From assembly GCF_003865015.1 (NCBI RefSeq), contig NZ_BHVV01000008.1, positions 372,001-436,000 on the forward strand: 64,000 nucleotides of DNA, read 5' to 3'. The notes under the pieces were generated by a model, which was not told the origin of the DNA, made no database searches, and saw only the letters and a list, made by a program, of their open reading frames with translations. This DNA comes from Sulfurisoma sediminicola (lineage in GTDB: Bacteria; Pseudomonadota; Gammaproteobacteria; Burkholderiales; Rhodocyclaceae). How positions within the stretch are numbered: position 1 is the first letter of the stretch; each line of letters starts with the position of its first letter. Positions 32,701 through 43,126 of this stretch are shown here, in pieces. Made by a program: the position numbers and the translations under genes.

Positions 32701-35473
32701 CGCCGGCAACCAGGACCGCATCGACGTCATCCCGGAGAAGCGCGAATACAAGGCCGGCGAGACCGCGCGCTTCCAGGTGCGCACGCCCTTCCGCGAGGCG
32801 ACCGCGCTGATCTCGGTCGAGGCCGGCGGCGTGATCGAGACCTTCGTGCGGCCGCTGTCGCGCTTCAAGCCGGTGGTCGAACTGCCGGTCAAGGGCGAAT
32901 GGGCGCCCAACGTCTTCGTCTCGGTGCTCGCGGTGCGCGGTCGCGTCGAGCCGCTCAAGTGGTACTCCTTCTTCCAGTGGGGCTGGCGCGAGCCGTCGAG
33001 CTGGTTCAAGGAATGGTGGGCGCCGCTCAAACCGACCGCGATGGTCGATCTGGCCAAGCCGGCCTACCGCATCGGCCTCGGCGAGATCGGCGTCGGTACC
33101 GAGGCCTTCCGCCTCAAGGTGGACGTCGCGACCGAGCGCAAGGACTACCGCCCGCGCGAGGAAGCCACGGTGAAGCTCAAGGTGACGACGGCCGAGGGAA
33201 AGCCCGCGCCCGCCGGCACCGAAGTGGCCTTCGCCGCCGTCGACCAGGCGCTGCTCGAACTGCGCCCCAACGACAGCTGGAACCTGCTCGAAGCGCTGCT
33301 GCAGAAGCGCGCCTACGAAGTGGAGACAGCGACCGCGCAGTCGCAGGTGATCGGCAAGCGCCACTTCGGCAAGAAGGCGCTGCCGCCGGGCGGCGGCGGC
33401 GGACGCGCGCCGGCGCGCGAGCTCTTCGACACGCTGCTGAGCTGGAACCCGCGCGTAAAAGTCGGCGCTGACGGTACGGCGACGATCAAGGTGCCGATGA
33501 ACGACTCGCTCACCGAGTTCAAGCTCGTCGGTGTCGCGACTTCAGGAACCAGCCTGTTCGGCACCGGCTCGGCCGCGGTGCGCACGAAGCAGGACCTGCA
33601 GATGATCTCGGGCCTGCCGCCGCTGGTGCGGGAGAAGGACACGTTCACGGGGCTGCTCACGCTGAGGAACGGCACCGCGCGTGCGATGAACGTCGCGGTC
33701 GCCGCCAAACTCGGCGGCAAGCCGCTGGACAAGCGCACGGTCAAGCTCGAGCCCGAGGGTGCGGCCGAGTTGCGCTGGGACGGCCAGGCGCCCGAGGACG
33801 TGAAGCAACTCGTCTGGGAATTCGAGGCGAACGAAGAAGGCGGCGGAAGCGCGAAGGACAGGCTGAAAATCGTGCAGGAGGTCGCGCCGGCCGTGCCGGT
33901 GACGGTGCAGCAGGCGACCTTCGTCCGCGTCGAGGGCAAGTACGACGTCGCCTCGGCGCTGCCCGCCGGCGCGCTGCCGGGCAAGGGCGGCATCGAGATC
34001 GGCCTGTCGCCGAAGCTGTCGACGCCGCCACCGGAACTGAAGCGCTTCTTCGAGACCTACCCCTTCATCTGCCTCGAGCAGAAGGCCTCGATCGCCGCCG
34101 GCCTGCGCGATGCGAAACGCTGGCAGGAGATCGCCGACGGCCTGCCGGGCTATCTCGACGGCAACGGCCTGGCGCGCTACTTCCCCGGCGACGGACCGGG
34201 CAGCGTGGTGCTGACCGCCTACTTGCTCGACCTCGCGGCGCTCTCGGGCCTGGCGCTGCCCGAGGACGCGAGGAACCGCATGCTGCAGGGCCTCACCGCC
34301 TTCGCCGAGGGACGCATCAAGCCCACGCACTGGTCGCCGCTCAACGATCCGAGCAACGACCTCACGGTGCGCAAGCTGTTCGCGCTGCAGGCGCTGACGC
34401 GGCAGAACGTGCCCACTAGTGGATTGGCCGGGCCGACGCGCATCGCCGCCGCGCTCGACGTCGAGCCGATGCGCCTGCCCACCGCCGCCCTGATCGACTG
34501 GTACCTGGTCGCGAAGCGCCTGCCCGAACTGCCGCAACGCACGGCACGCCTCGCCGCGGCCGAGCAGGAGCTGCGCAACCGCCTCGCCTACACCGGCGGG
34601 CGGCTGAGCTTCACCACCGAGCGCTCCGACTACTGGTGGTGGATGATGATCAGCGGCGACTCCAACGCCTTCCGCCTGATCGAGGCCGTGATGGACGAGC
34701 CGGCCTGGAAGGAGGACCTGCCGCGGCTGGTGCGCGGCGCGATCGAGCGCCAGGCCCACGGCCGCTGGTTCACCACCACGGCCAATGCCTGGGCCGCGCT
34801 GGTGCTCGACCGGTTCGGCCGCAAGTTCGAACGCGAGACCGTGACCGGCACGACCCGCGCGAGCCTCGGCAAGGCCAGTGCCGAGCTGAAATGGAAAGCG
34901 GGCCAGAACGAGGGCGAGCTTGCGCCGCTGTCCCTTCCCTGGCCGCCGGCGAACGACAGGCTCTACATCCAGCACGAGGGCAGCGGCAAGCCTTGGGCCT
35001 CGGTGCAGGTGCTCGCCGCAATTCCGGCGGGCGCGCCGCGCGCCTTCGGCTACCGCGTCACGCGCAGCGTCGCGCCGCTGCAGGAGAAGACGGCGGGCAA
35101 GGTCAGCCGCGGCGACCTGTGGCGCGTCACGGTGCGCGTCGAGGCCGAGCAGGACATGACGTGGGTGGTCGTCTCCGACCCGATCCCGGCCGGCGCGCGC
35201 ATCATGGGGGACGGCGACGGCCGCGACTCGCACATCGCCACCATGGATGAAAACCGCTTGGCGCGCCGCGTCTGGCCGACCTTCGTCGAGCGCACCTTCG
35301 GCTTCTTCCGCGCCTACTACGAGGTCGTGCCCAAGGGGCCGTTCCAGATCGACTACACCGTGCGCATCAACAACGCCGGCGAGTTCAGCCTGCCGCCGAC
35401 GCGCGTCGAGGCGATGTATGCACCCGACGTATTCGGCGAGACGCCCAACGCGAAGTTGGTGGTGGGCGAATGA
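29756..35473 (+). CDS. Bacterial alpha-2-macroglobulin with thioester motif
   Basis: The 1905-residue protein starts with a Sec signal peptide (MMRLPILFALALHAGLAVAA). A series of MG/bait-like beta domains follows, then the thioester motif CLEQ at 1439-1442 inside a predicted alpha/alpha barrel, and a C-terminal receptor-like domain. Bacterial A2Ms trap proteases in the periplasm and are usually encoded beside penicillin-binding protein 1C, as here, where the next gene overlaps its stop. Unlike E. coli YfhM it has no lipobox, so it should be soluble or peripherally bound. ATG 29756 is chosen because AGGTGA stands five bases upstream; a GTG at 29747 would add three residues. Confidence 0.93.
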   Translation: MMRLPILFALALHAGLAVAATVQQFQPQGRIDQQTRATVLFSTPMVELGATTAPAPFTVNCGQIRGEGRWVDPRTWAWQLNQPLAAGERCEFLLRSGQVALNGEAVTGKGRFEFFAAGPWPRSIQPRPGGAVDEEQAFIINGGGAIKPASAEKDIWCEADGVGNRIGVRLLPEAQRREILSHVHGNFGPEPLVLACAERLPPGAKMKLVWGKGVEAANGAKSEKEESFVYTVREPFRAKLSCEREKAGAPCSPLSAINVEFTAFTDAKLLQKIRLVTPEGARSPKDPERDSSRRETTARAVAFPGPFPQNAELRLELPAGIKDDAGRTLENAASFPLKFRTGALPPLAKFPGSFGIVELKEGGLLPVTLRNVEAKLPTSSLRLPGSHSLADKRLTEDGDVIAAMEALARFERQTRKVKLERNGKVEDAIDPHYARELPFLAGQANVNRQELPKPGGSAEFEVVGIPLAKPGYHIVEIESRLLGAALLAKPAPMYVRSAVLVTNMAVHLKLGRDNALVWVTALDSGNPVGNAEVRISTCDGKPQWSGKTDAQGRALIDKPIKAAYCKESNFVFASARLNDDYSFVRSDWNEGIEPWRFGVETWGERSEMKIHAILDRSLFRAGQTVSMKHVARARGSRGFAFPDAAALPKRLTIRHTETGTEFSQPLEWDMQGSAISQWKIPDSAKRGTYEIAYSGGRGGMSSGGEFRVSDFRLPVFTGSVQGVPPRQVAPTKVPLTLGLSFLNGGAAKGAAVDVSATLRPRWPTYPRYERYSFGLGFDRETLSAFGVDEGREDEHLVLDKQAVTLDRAGAGKLEVTLPAKPKGPSELYAEMRFSDPNGEIQTIRGSVELWPAAVVLGMRVADWAASRKDGTHAEIVALDTNGKPLADQAVTVKAQRRIDYSHRRRIVGGFYAYEHHHEYKDLGEVCSGRTDSRGLFFCEPSGKAVADPGSIYLLAETRDGQGNAARSGSSYWITGGGDLWFTAGNQDRIDVIPEKREYKAGETARFQVRTPFREATALISVEAGGVIETFVRPLSRFKPVVELPVKGEWAPNVFVSVLAVRGRVEPLKWYSFFQWGWREPSSWFKEWWAPLKPTAMVDLAKPAYRIGLGEIGVGTEAFRLKVDVATERKDYRPREEATVKLKVTTAEGKPAPAGTEVAFAAVDQALLELRPNDSWNLLEALLQKRAYEVETATAQSQVIGKRHFGKKALPPGGGGGRAPARELFDTLLSWNPRVKVGADGTATIKVPMNDSLTEFKLVGVATSGTSLFGTGSAAVRTKQDLQMISGLPPLVREKDTFTGLLTLRNGTARAMNVAVAAKLGGKPLDKRTVKLEPEGAAELRWDGQAPEDVKQLVWEFEANEEGGGSAKDRLKIVQEVAPAVPVTVQQATFVRVEGKYDVASALPAGALPGKGGIEIGLSPKLSTPPPELKRFFETYPFICLEQKASIAAGLRDAKRWQEIADGLPGYLDGNGLARYFPGDGPGSVVLTAYLLDLAALSGLALPEDARNRMLQGLTAFAEGRIKPTHWSPLNDPSNDLTVRKLFALQALTRQNVPTSGLAGPTRIAAALDVEPMRLPTAALIDWYLVAKRLPELPQRTARLAAAEQELRNRLAYTGGRLSFTTERSDYWWWMMISGDSNAFRLIEAVMDEPAWKEDLPRLVRGAIERQAHGRWFTTTANAWAALVLDRFGRKFERETVTGTTRASLGKASAELKWKAGQNEGELAPLSLPWPPANDRLYIQHEGSGKPWASVQVLAAIPAGAPRAFGYRVTRSVAPLQEKTAGKVSRGDLWRVTVRVEAEQDMTWVVVSDPIPAGARIMGDGDGRDSHIATMDENRLARRVWPTFVERTFGFFRAYYEVVPKGPFQIDYTVRINNAGEFSLPPTRVEAMYAPDVFGETPNAKLVVGE
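33457..33481 (+). repeat. Dispersed 25-base motif, copy 2
   Basis: This reads AAAAGTCGGCGCTGAC then GGTACGGCG, inside the alpha-2-macroglobulin gene, where it encodes KVGADGTA. Confidence 0.6.
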
Positions 35474-37671
35474 TGCGACGGGCGCTGGCGACGATTGCCC
35501 TGGCGACACTCACCGTGGCGCCAGGGCCGAGTTTTGCGCTGCCGAGCCATGCCGAGGTCAAGGCTGCCTACGTGTCATCCGAGGCGACGCTGCTCGCGCG
35601 CGACGGCCGTCCGCTGCAGAGCCTGCGGGTCGATCCAACGGTGCGCCGCTTCGCCTGGACGCCCTTGCACGAGATCTCGCCCGCGCTGCTGCGCGCGGTG
35701 GTGCTGTCGGAGGACAAGCGTTTCTTCGAGCACGGCGGCGTCGACTGGCAGGCGGCCGGCAGTGCGGCCTGGAGCAATCTCGGCGGCGAGCGCGTGCGCG
35801 GCGCCAGTACGCTCTCCATGCAGCTCGCCGGCCTCATCGACGAGGATGCGCGGCGCCGCGGCCGCCGCAGCCTGTTCGAGAAGGTCACGCAGGCAAGCGT
35901 CGCGTTGCGCCTCGACGGCCAGTGGAGCAAGCGCCAGATCCTCGAGACTTATCTCAACCTCGCGGCCTTCCGCGGCGAGTTGCAGGGCGTGGGCGCGATG
36001 AGCCGCACGCTGTTCGGCAAGTGGCCCGACGGCCTCGACGAGCGCGAGGCGGCGCTGGCCGCGGCCCTGCTGCGCGCACCCAATGCCCCAGCCTCGAAGG
36101 TGGCGCAGCGCGCCTGCGCCATCCTCAAGGAAATGCAGCGGCCGGGCGAATGTGCGGGCCTCGACGGCTACGCGGCCAGCACCCTGGCGGGTGCCCTGCG
36201 CCAGGGCGCCGAAACACCCGCGCTCGCGCCACATCTCGCGCGCAGGCTGCTCAATCGCCCGGGCCAGACGGTCAGAAGCACGCTCGACGCCGAATTGCAG
36301 CGCTTCGCCGGCGAGGCCTTGCACCGGCACCTCTCGGCGCTGGCGCAGCAGAACGCCGAGGACGGCGCGGTGGTGGCGATCGACAACGCCAGCGGCGAAC
36401 TGCTGGCCTGGATCGGATCGAGCGGCACGCTGTCGGAGGCGGCCGAAGTGGATGGCGTCACCGCGCTGCGCCAGGCCGGCTCGACGCTCAAGCCCTTCCT
36501 TTACGCGCTCGCCTTCGAACGCCGCAACCTGACGCCGGCCTCGCTGATCGAGGACGCGCCGCTGACGCTCGACACCGGCAACGGCCTCTACGCGCCGCAG
36601 AACTATGAGCCGCAGTATCGTGGCTGGATTTCGGCGCGCAGCGCGCTCGGCGGCTCGCTCAACGTGCCGGCGGTGAAGACGCTGGTGCGCATCGGCCCCG
36701 AGCCCTTCCGCCAGCGCCTGCGGCTGGCGGGTCTGGACAGCCTCAACGAGAACGGCGACTGGTACGGCTACAGCCTCGCGCTCGGCTCGGCCGACGTCTC
36801 GCTGCTGATGCTGGCCAACGCCTACCGCACGCTGGCCAACGGCGGCCGCTGGTCGCCGTTGCGCGCCAGCCAGAACCCCGCCGACGCCGCGCCCTGTCGC
36901 GACAGCGGATGTACCGGGGTCTTCGCCGGCAAGGGGCGCAAGGCGTTTTCGGATCAGGCCGCCTTTATCGTCGCCGACATCCTCGCCGACCGCAACGCGC
37001 GGGCCGCCACCTTCGGCCTCGAATCGTGGCTGGCGACGCCCTACTGGGCCGCGGTGAAGACGGGCACCAGCAAGGACATGCGCGACAACTGGTGCATCGG
37101 CTACTCGCGCCGCTACACCGTCGCGGTCTGGGTCGGCAACGCCTCGGGCCAGGCGATGCACGACGTGTCCGGCGTGTCGGGCGCCGCGCCGGTCTGGCGC
37201 GAAGTGATGGACTGGCTGCACCGGGGCGATGCGGCCAGCGGCAGGCCGTCAGTCGGCAGCCCGCCGCCCCTGCCGCCACCGGGCATCGTGCGCACCGCGC
37301 TGAGCTTCGAGCCGTCGCAGGAGCCGCCGCGACAGGAGTGGTTCGTCGCCGGCACGGAAACGAAGCGGGTGCGAGGCGCCGCCGCGCGTGCGCTGGCGCG
37401 CATCAGCTATCCGGCGGAAGGCACCGTCATCGCCCTCGATCCGGACATCCCGCCAATGCGCCAGCGCCTGCCCCTGCGCCTGTCATCGCCGGCGCAGAAG
37501 GGCTGGCAATGGCAACTCGATGAGCGCAGGCTCGGTGGCGCCGGGGGTGTGGTGCTGTGGCTGCCGCAGCCCGGCCGCCACCGCCTCGCCCTGCTGGACG
37601 TCGGCGGCCGCGAGCTGGATGCGATCAGTTTCGAAGTGCGGGCGCTGCGCGGCAATCGACAGCGCCGCTGA
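35470..37671 (+). CDS. pbpC: Penicillin-binding protein 1C
   Basis: This 733-residue class A PBP has an N-terminal signal-anchor and a GT51 glycosyltransferase domain with SEDKRFFEHGGVDW (catalytic Glu81). The transpeptidase domain carries STLK (nucleophile Ser338), SLN and KTG (Lys530). A C-terminal PBP1C-specific beta domain follows (~640-725, PAEGTVIALDPDIPPMRQRLPL). It builds peptidoglycan in the periplasm. The start overlaps the A2M stop (ATGA), and this A2M-PBP1C pair is thought to couple wall repair to defence against host or rival proteases. The N-terminal hydrophobic stretch is short and ends ALPSHA, so it may be cleaved. Confidence 0.94.
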   Translation: MMRRALATIALATLTVAPGPSFALPSHAEVKAAYVSSEATLLARDGRPLQSLRVDPTVRRFAWTPLHEISPALLRAVVLSEDKRFFEHGGVDWQAAGSAAWSNLGGERVRGASTLSMQLAGLIDEDARRRGRRSLFEKVTQASVALRLDGQWSKRQILETYLNLAAFRGELQGVGAMSRTLFGKWPDGLDEREAALAAALLRAPNAPASKVAQRACAILKEMQRPGECAGLDGYAASTLAGALRQGAETPALAPHLARRLLNRPGQTVRSTLDAELQRFAGEALHRHLSALAQQNAEDGAVVAIDNASGELLAWIGSSGTLSEAAEVDGVTALRQAGSTLKPFLYALAFERRNLTPASLIEDAPLTLDTGNGLYAPQNYEPQYRGWISARSALGGSLNVPAVKTLVRIGPEPFRQRLRLAGLDSLNENGDWYGYSLALGSADVSLLMLANAYRTLANGGRWSPLRASQNPADAAPCRDSGCTGVFAGKGRKAFSDQAAFIVADILADRNARAATFGLESWLATPYWAAVKTGTSKDMRDNWCIGYSRRYTVAVWVGNASGQAMHDVSGVSGAAPVWREVMDWLHRGDAASGRPSVGSPPPLPPPGIVRTALSFEPSQEPPRQEWFVAGTETKRVRGAAARALARISYPAEGTVIALDPDIPPMRQRLPLRLSSPAQKGWQWQLDERRLGGAGGVVLWLPQPGRHRLALLDVGGRELDAISFEVRALRGNRQRR

Positions 37672-37680
37672 GGGTTGGTC

Positions 37681-40590
37681 CTAGCGCCGGCTCCAGACGG
37701 CGGCCTTGGTCGTTCCCGAGACGGTAATGCTGGCGCGGCGCGTCTCCGCGGGCATGCGCAATTCGACGGCAATGCGACCGCGGATGCTCTTGTTGGCGTC
37801 AGCCTCGGCACTGCCGCTGGCGGAGAGATTCCCCGCGCTCAGGCGCAAGCCCTGCAGCTGCAGCATGCCGCGCTCGTGGACGAAGCTGCCGGCGAGTTCG
37901 TTGAATTCCGTCTTGCCGCCGCTGTCGCCGCTTTGCAGCATGCGGGCGAGGTCGATCCCGACCAGCGTGCCTTTCTTGATGACGAAGGTACCGTCGAGCC
38001 GCGCCGCGCCGAACAGCTTCGCCGCGACCTCGGCCCGCATTGCATAGCTGGCCTTGGCTTCGAGCTTGTCGCCTTCGAGCAGTCCCGGCAGCAGTTGTGC
38101 GGTGTCGATCTGGCGTGCGACGACTTCGCCGTCGAGGCTCCACTGGCGTCCCCACTTCAGCCTGGCATTGCCGGAGAGGAGGCCGCCGTGCAGGCGGTTC
38201 TTGAATTCCGTCACCGTGATGCCGCCGCTGCCTGCGACCCCGGTCGCGCTGAAGTCGGCCAGCACGACGCTGGAGCCGAAGGGCACGGCGAACGAAGCGG
38301 CACTGACATCGAACTGTACCGTCTCGCCCTGCGACGTCATATCCACCGTCAGCGACTTGTCCGTCGTCTCGAGCTGCGCCTTCTTCCACAGGCCGTCGCC
38401 GCCGGTCTCGGCCTTGACCGAGAATGCGGGCAGGCTGACGGTCGTCGAATCCAGCTTGACGTTGCTCATGCTGACCTTGCCTGCCTTGGCGCCCTGACCG
38501 GACGGCTTGCGCAGGACCAGCCATGACAGGCCCTCGTCGGTCAGGACCGGCGATTCCACTTCGAGCGACTCGAACGTCATGTCGCCGCCGAAGATGGCGC
38601 CGATGCCCGCCGCGAGCTTGACGCGCGGTGCCTTGATCTGCCCGCCGTCGCCGACGACGACACCGGCGAGACTCAAGTGCGGCGGGAAGAGCGAAGCATT
38701 CACGCTCGCGATCTTGACCGGCTGTTGCAGCAGCGTGCCGGCCGCCTTTTGCAGTTCGGGAATCTTGCCGTCGAAGGGCATGACGTGCACCAGGGCGATA
38801 CCGAGCACGGGCAACGCCACCGCTGCCGCCACGACCAGCCGCCCCCAGGCGAAGCGCTTGCCGCCAGCGGCCTTGGCGACCGCCGCCGCGGGCTTGGCCG
38901 CGGCACGCTCGCGGCCCGCCCGCGCCTCGTCTTCTTCGCGTTGTGCCCGCTCTTCGACTTCGCGTTGTGCCCGCTCTTCAGCTTCGCGGCGGGACTGCTC
39001 CTCGGCTTCGCGACGCGCCAGTTCCTCGGCGGCTTGCTCGGCACGGTCCTCCTCTTCGCGCCGCGCTTTTTCCTCGGCTTCCTTGCGCGAGCGCTCTTCC
39101 GCCTCGCGACGCGCCTTCTCTTCGGCTTCCTTGCGCGCCTGCTCTTCCGCCTCGCGGCGGGCCTGCTCTTCGGCTTCCTTGCGCGCCCGCTCTTCCGCCT
39201 CGCGACGCGCCTTCTCTTCGGCTTCCTTGCGCGCCCGCTCTTCCGCCTCGCGACGCGCCTTCTCTTCGGCTTCCTTGCGCGCCCGTTCTTCCACCTCGCG
39301 ACGCGCCTGCTCTTCGGCTTCCTTGCGCACCCGCTCTTCCGCCTCGCGACGCGCCTTCTCTTCGGCTTCCTTGCGCGCCCGTTCTTCCGCCTCGCGACGC
39401 GTCTTCTCTTCGGCTTCCTTGCGCGCCCGCTCTTCCGCCTCGCGACGCGCCTTCTCTTCGGCTTCCTGCTTCGCCCGCGCCTCCGCTTCGGCCCGGGCCT
39501 TCGCTTCCGCCTCCTGCCGTGTGCGTTCTTCCGCTTCGGCCTTGGCCTTCGCGTCGGCCTCCTGCCGTGTGCGTTCTTCCGCTACCCGCCGCGCCTTCTC
39601 TTCGGCTTCGGCCTTCGGTTTCGCTTCGCTCTCCTGTCGAGCGCGCTCCTCGGCTTCGCGCTGCGCCCTCTTCTCGGCGAGCTTGCGCTGTTGCGCTTCC
39701 GCCAGCGCCCGCCCATTGGCTTCGGCCTTTTCGCTTGCCTCGGCTTCCCGCCGCGCCTTCTCTTCGGCTTCCTTCCTGGCCTGTGCTTCGGCCTCCTGCC
39801 GCGCGCGCTCTTCGGCCTCGCGCCGTACCTTGTCTTCGATTTCCTTCCTTGCCCGAGCCTCCGCCTCGATCTTCGCCCGGGCTTCGGCTTCCGCCCTCGC
39901 CTTCGCTTCCGCCTCGCGACGCGCCTTTTCCTCGGCCTCCGCCTTGGCACGCGCTCCCGCTTCCCGCTGCGCTCTTTCTTCCGCTTCCTTCTTCTCTCGC
40001 GCTTCGGCCTCCGCCTTGGCACGCGCTCCCGCTTCCCGCTGCGCTCTTTCTTCCGCTTCCTTCTTCTCTCGCGCTTCGGCCTCCGCCCTGGCCTTCGCCT
40101 CGGCTTCACGCCGCGCCTTCTCCTCCGCTTCCTGACGAGCCCTTGCTTCTGCTTCGGCCCTGGCGCGCACCTGTGCATCCTGCTGCGCACGAGCGGCCTG
40201 TGCCTGACGCTCCGCCTCCTCGGCCCTGGCGCGCTCCGCCGCCAGATCGGCCGGGCTCGGCGCGGCCACCAGCGCAGTAAAGTCCAGATCTTCGCCGCCC
40301 CCGCCTCCCTCCGGCTTCGGCGTCGCTGGCGACGTGGGGCGCGCGGTCGACGTGTCGGGTGGAGGCGCCTCGCGTTCGACTTCGCGGATGAAGTCTTCCT
40401 GGAGCAATTCCTTGAGGATGTCCCGGAGATCGGTCTCGGAGAAATCGAACTTCTTCAGCAGGTGACGAACGGTGTTCTTGCCGTCGATGTCCTTCAGAAG
40501 ATTGCGCACATTGCGCGAAACGAGACTGGTCTTGCCAGAGGCTTCGCGCAGACCCTTTGCGGTCTTGGTGAAAATTGTCGTTTTATCCAT
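37681..40590 (-). CDS. AsmA-like membrane protein with a very long charged single-helix domain
   Basis: The 969 residues start with an N-terminal helical domain (~1-75, [24 protein letters not shown]; winged-helix-like) and a Pro/Gly linker. Some 450 residues of repeated A/E/K/R sequence follow (~115-565; units such as [16 protein letters not shown]). Then come one membrane helix (~583-603, [19 protein letters not shown]) and an AsmA-like periplasmic domain (~610-969). AsmA-like proteins act in outer-membrane lipid traffic. The repeat has E-to-K/R pairs at i/i+4, as in stable single alpha helices, and could reach several tens of nanometres into the cytoplasm. It converges on pbpC (9-base gap). 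The ATG at 40590 is the natural start. Confidence 0.8.
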   Translation of the reverse strand: MDKTTIFTKTAKGLREASGKTSLVSRNVRNLLKDIDGKNTVRHLLKKFDFSETDLRDILKELLQEDFIREVEREAPPPDTSTARPTSPATPKPEGGGGGEDLDFTALVAAPSPADLAAERARAEEAERQAQAARAQQDAQVRARAEAEARARQEAEEKARREAEAKARAEAEAREKKEAEERAQREAGARAKAEAEAREKKEAEERAQREAGARAKAEAEEKARREAEAKARAEAEARAKIEAEARARKEIEDKVRREAEERARQEAEAQARKEAEEKARREAEASEKAEANGRALAEAQQRKLAEKRAQREAEERARQESEAKPKAEAEEKARRVAEERTRQEADAKAKAEAEERTRQEAEAKARAEAEARAKQEAEEKARREAEERARKEAEEKTRREAEERARKEAEEKARREAEERVRKEAEEQARREVEERARKEAEEKARREAEERARKEAEEKARREAEERARKEAEEQARREAEEQARKEAEEKARREAEERSRKEAEEKARREEEDRAEQAAEELARREAEEQSRREAEERAQREVEERAQREEDEARAGRERAAAKPAAAVAKAAGGKRFAWGRLVVAAAVALPVLGIALVHVMPFDGKIPELQKAAGTLLQQPVKIASVNASLFPPHLSLAGVVVGDGGQIKAPRVKLAAGIGAIFGGDMTFESLEVESPVLTDEGLSWLVLRKPSGQGAKAGKVSMSNVKLDSTTVSLPAFSVKAETGGDGLWKKAQLETTDKSLTVDMTSQGETVQFDVSAASFAVPFGSSVVLADFSATGVAGSGGITVTEFKNRLHGGLLSGNARLKWGRQWSLDGEVVARQIDTAQLLPGLLEGDKLEAKASYAMRAEVAAKLFGAARLDGTFVIKKGTLVGIDLARMLQSGDSGGKTEFNELAGSFVHERGMLQLQGLRLSAGNLSASGSAEADANKSIRGRIAVELRMPAETRRASITVSGTTKAAVWSRR
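39066..39470 (-). repeat. 48-base coding tandem repeat
   Basis: About eight near-identical units of 48 bases encode 16 residues of the type [16 protein letters not shown]. They account for the densest part of the helix domain and invite length variation by slippage. Boundaries are approximate. The repeats have no spacers, so they are not a CRISPR array. Confidence 0.8.
39944..40087 (-). repeat. Perfect 72-base tandem duplication
   Basis: 39944-40015 and 40016-40087 appear identical. Each encodes the same 24 residues around [19 protein letters not shown]. The perfect identity indicates a recent in-frame duplication. Confidence 0.85.
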
Positions 40591-40812
40591 GTCGTCCGAA
40601 CCGACCGGCCTCACCCCTGGAATTGCATTAGTCTAGCGACTGAACGCCCCGCATTGTACGAATTTACGGTAGCGCTGGCAGCAGCCGGGCATCACACGGT
40701 CACCCGCAGCACGATTGCCCCGTACCATCCTGCCTGCCAGCGACGCCAAAGCTGCGATTATTCGGCATACTAGCGCCTGTCCACAGGAAGAAATCCTCAA
40801 TTCCCGTCAAAC

Positions 40813-41043
40813 ATGTCCGCTCCGACCCCCGAGACCATCTTCTGCTACCACTGCCGCATCCACCACCCGAAGGCCGAGATGCGCCTGCTGGTGACGAAGA
40901 CCGGCAAGCGCTGGCGCTGCCTCAAGAGCATCGAGGCGACGAAACAGGGCAAGGCGGCCCGCGAGGCCTACGGCCGCCAGATGACCGAGACCAACAAGGC
41001 GGAGGCCCGCAGCAAGGCACGCCTGCTCAACGCCCACCAGTAA
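40813..41043 (+). CDS. Small cysteine-containing basic protein, unknown
   Basis: This 76-residue protein has CYHCRIHH near the N-terminus and a further cysteine in WRCLKS, which could bind a metal. The rest is a basic helix (KQGKAAREAYGRQ). No named family is recognised. It lies between the AsmA-like gene (divergent) and norC. The FNR-type promoter downstream of it shows that it is not part of the nor transcript. Confidence 0.62.
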   Translation: MSAPTPETIFCYHCRIHHPKAEMRLLVTKTGKRWRCLKSIEATKQGKAAREAYGRQMTETNKAEARSKARLLNAHQ

Positions 41044-41105
41044 GTCGTTCCTCCTGCCCTGCCTGGCCACGCCCGCCGGCGCCTGGCGACCGCATTCCGG
41101 CAGAA

Positions 41106-41147
41106 TTGACTGCCGTCAAGGAATGGCTTGACCGCCTTCCCTAAAGT
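41106..41147 (+). promoter_or_regulatory. FNR/Dnr-type box and -10 element of norCB
   Basis: The palindrome TTGAC-TGCC-GTCAA (41106-41119) matches the FNR/Dnr consensus at all ten half-site positions. TAAAGT at 41142-41147 is the -10. The box centre (41112.5) is 29.5 bases from the -10, so it sits at about -41.5 from a start near 41154, the class II activation position. A small hairpin GCCGCA/TGCGGC (41156-41170) begins the leader. Confidence 0.85.
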
Positions 41148-41189
41148 CCCGACACGCCGCATGGTGCGGCATGATCAAAGGGGGGCTAA

Positions 41190-41618
41190 ATGAGCGGATC
41201 ATTCACCACGTCGGCGGCAAGGAACATCTTTTACGGGGGAACGATATTCTTCTTCCTGGTGTTCCTCGGCCTGACTTACAACACCGAGCAGGTTCTACCC
41301 AAGCGCGACAACCGCGCGGCGCTGGCCAACCCGGACATTGCGGCGGGCAAGAAACTGTGGGAGACCAACCAGTGCATCGGCTGCCACACGCTGCTCGGCG
41401 AAGGCGCCTATTTCGCTCCCGAACTCGGCAACGTCTACAAGCGCCGCGGCGGTGAATTCATCAAGGCCTGGATCAAGGCGCAGCCCACCGGTGCCCCGGG
41501 CCGCCGCCAGATGCCGCAATTCAACCTGACCGACAAGCAGTTGGACGACCTCGTCGCCTTCTTCAAGTACGTGGGCGAGATCGACACCGCCAAGTGGCCT
41601 CCGAATATCGAAGGCTGA
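41190..41618 (+). CDS. norC: Nitric oxide reductase subunit C (membrane cytochrome c)
   Basis: The 142-residue protein has one N-terminal membrane anchor (~11-30) and a periplasmic heme c site CIGCH (Cys62, Cys65, His66). The later QMPQF supplies the likely Met ligand. It passes electrons to NorB. GGGGGG stands just upstream of the ATG. It is followed after 34 bases by norB. Expression should follow the FNR-type promoter at 41106-41147. Confidence 0.96.
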   Translation: MSGSFTTSAARNIFYGGTIFFFLVFLGLTYNTEQVLPKRDNRAALANPDIAAGKKLWETNQCIGCHTLLGEGAYFAPELGNVYKRRGGEFIKAWIKAQPTGAPGRRQMPQFNLTDKQLDDLVAFFKYVGEIDTAKWPPNIEG

Positions 41619-41640
41619 TGCGGAAACCGACTCGACTTAA

Positions 41641-43029
<1,389 letters not shown>

Positions 43030-43049
43030 TCCTGAAGCCCCGAGCACAG

Positions 43050-43088
43050 CCGGCGCCCCTCGCAAGACGGGCGCCGGTTTTGTTTTGG
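43050..43088 (+). terminator. Rho-independent terminator after norB
   Basis: A GC-rich stem of nine bases (43050-43058, CCGGCGCCC, with 43069-43077) is followed by TTTTGTTTT. It should end most norCB transcripts. Confidence 0.85.
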
Positions 43089-43126
43089 GAGTACGGACAA
43101 GTCGGCGATGCTGCTACCATCGACCC

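Noticed and set aside
39066-39470. Regularly repeated 48-base units that might suggest a CRISPR array
   Set aside because: The units are contiguous, in frame and without unique spacers. They are coding tandem repeats.
38507-40773. Long + strand frames opposite the AsmA-like gene
   Set aside because: They are the antisense of the repeat region and encode Ser/Ala/Arg or Leu/Phe/Arg repeats with no recognisable domain.
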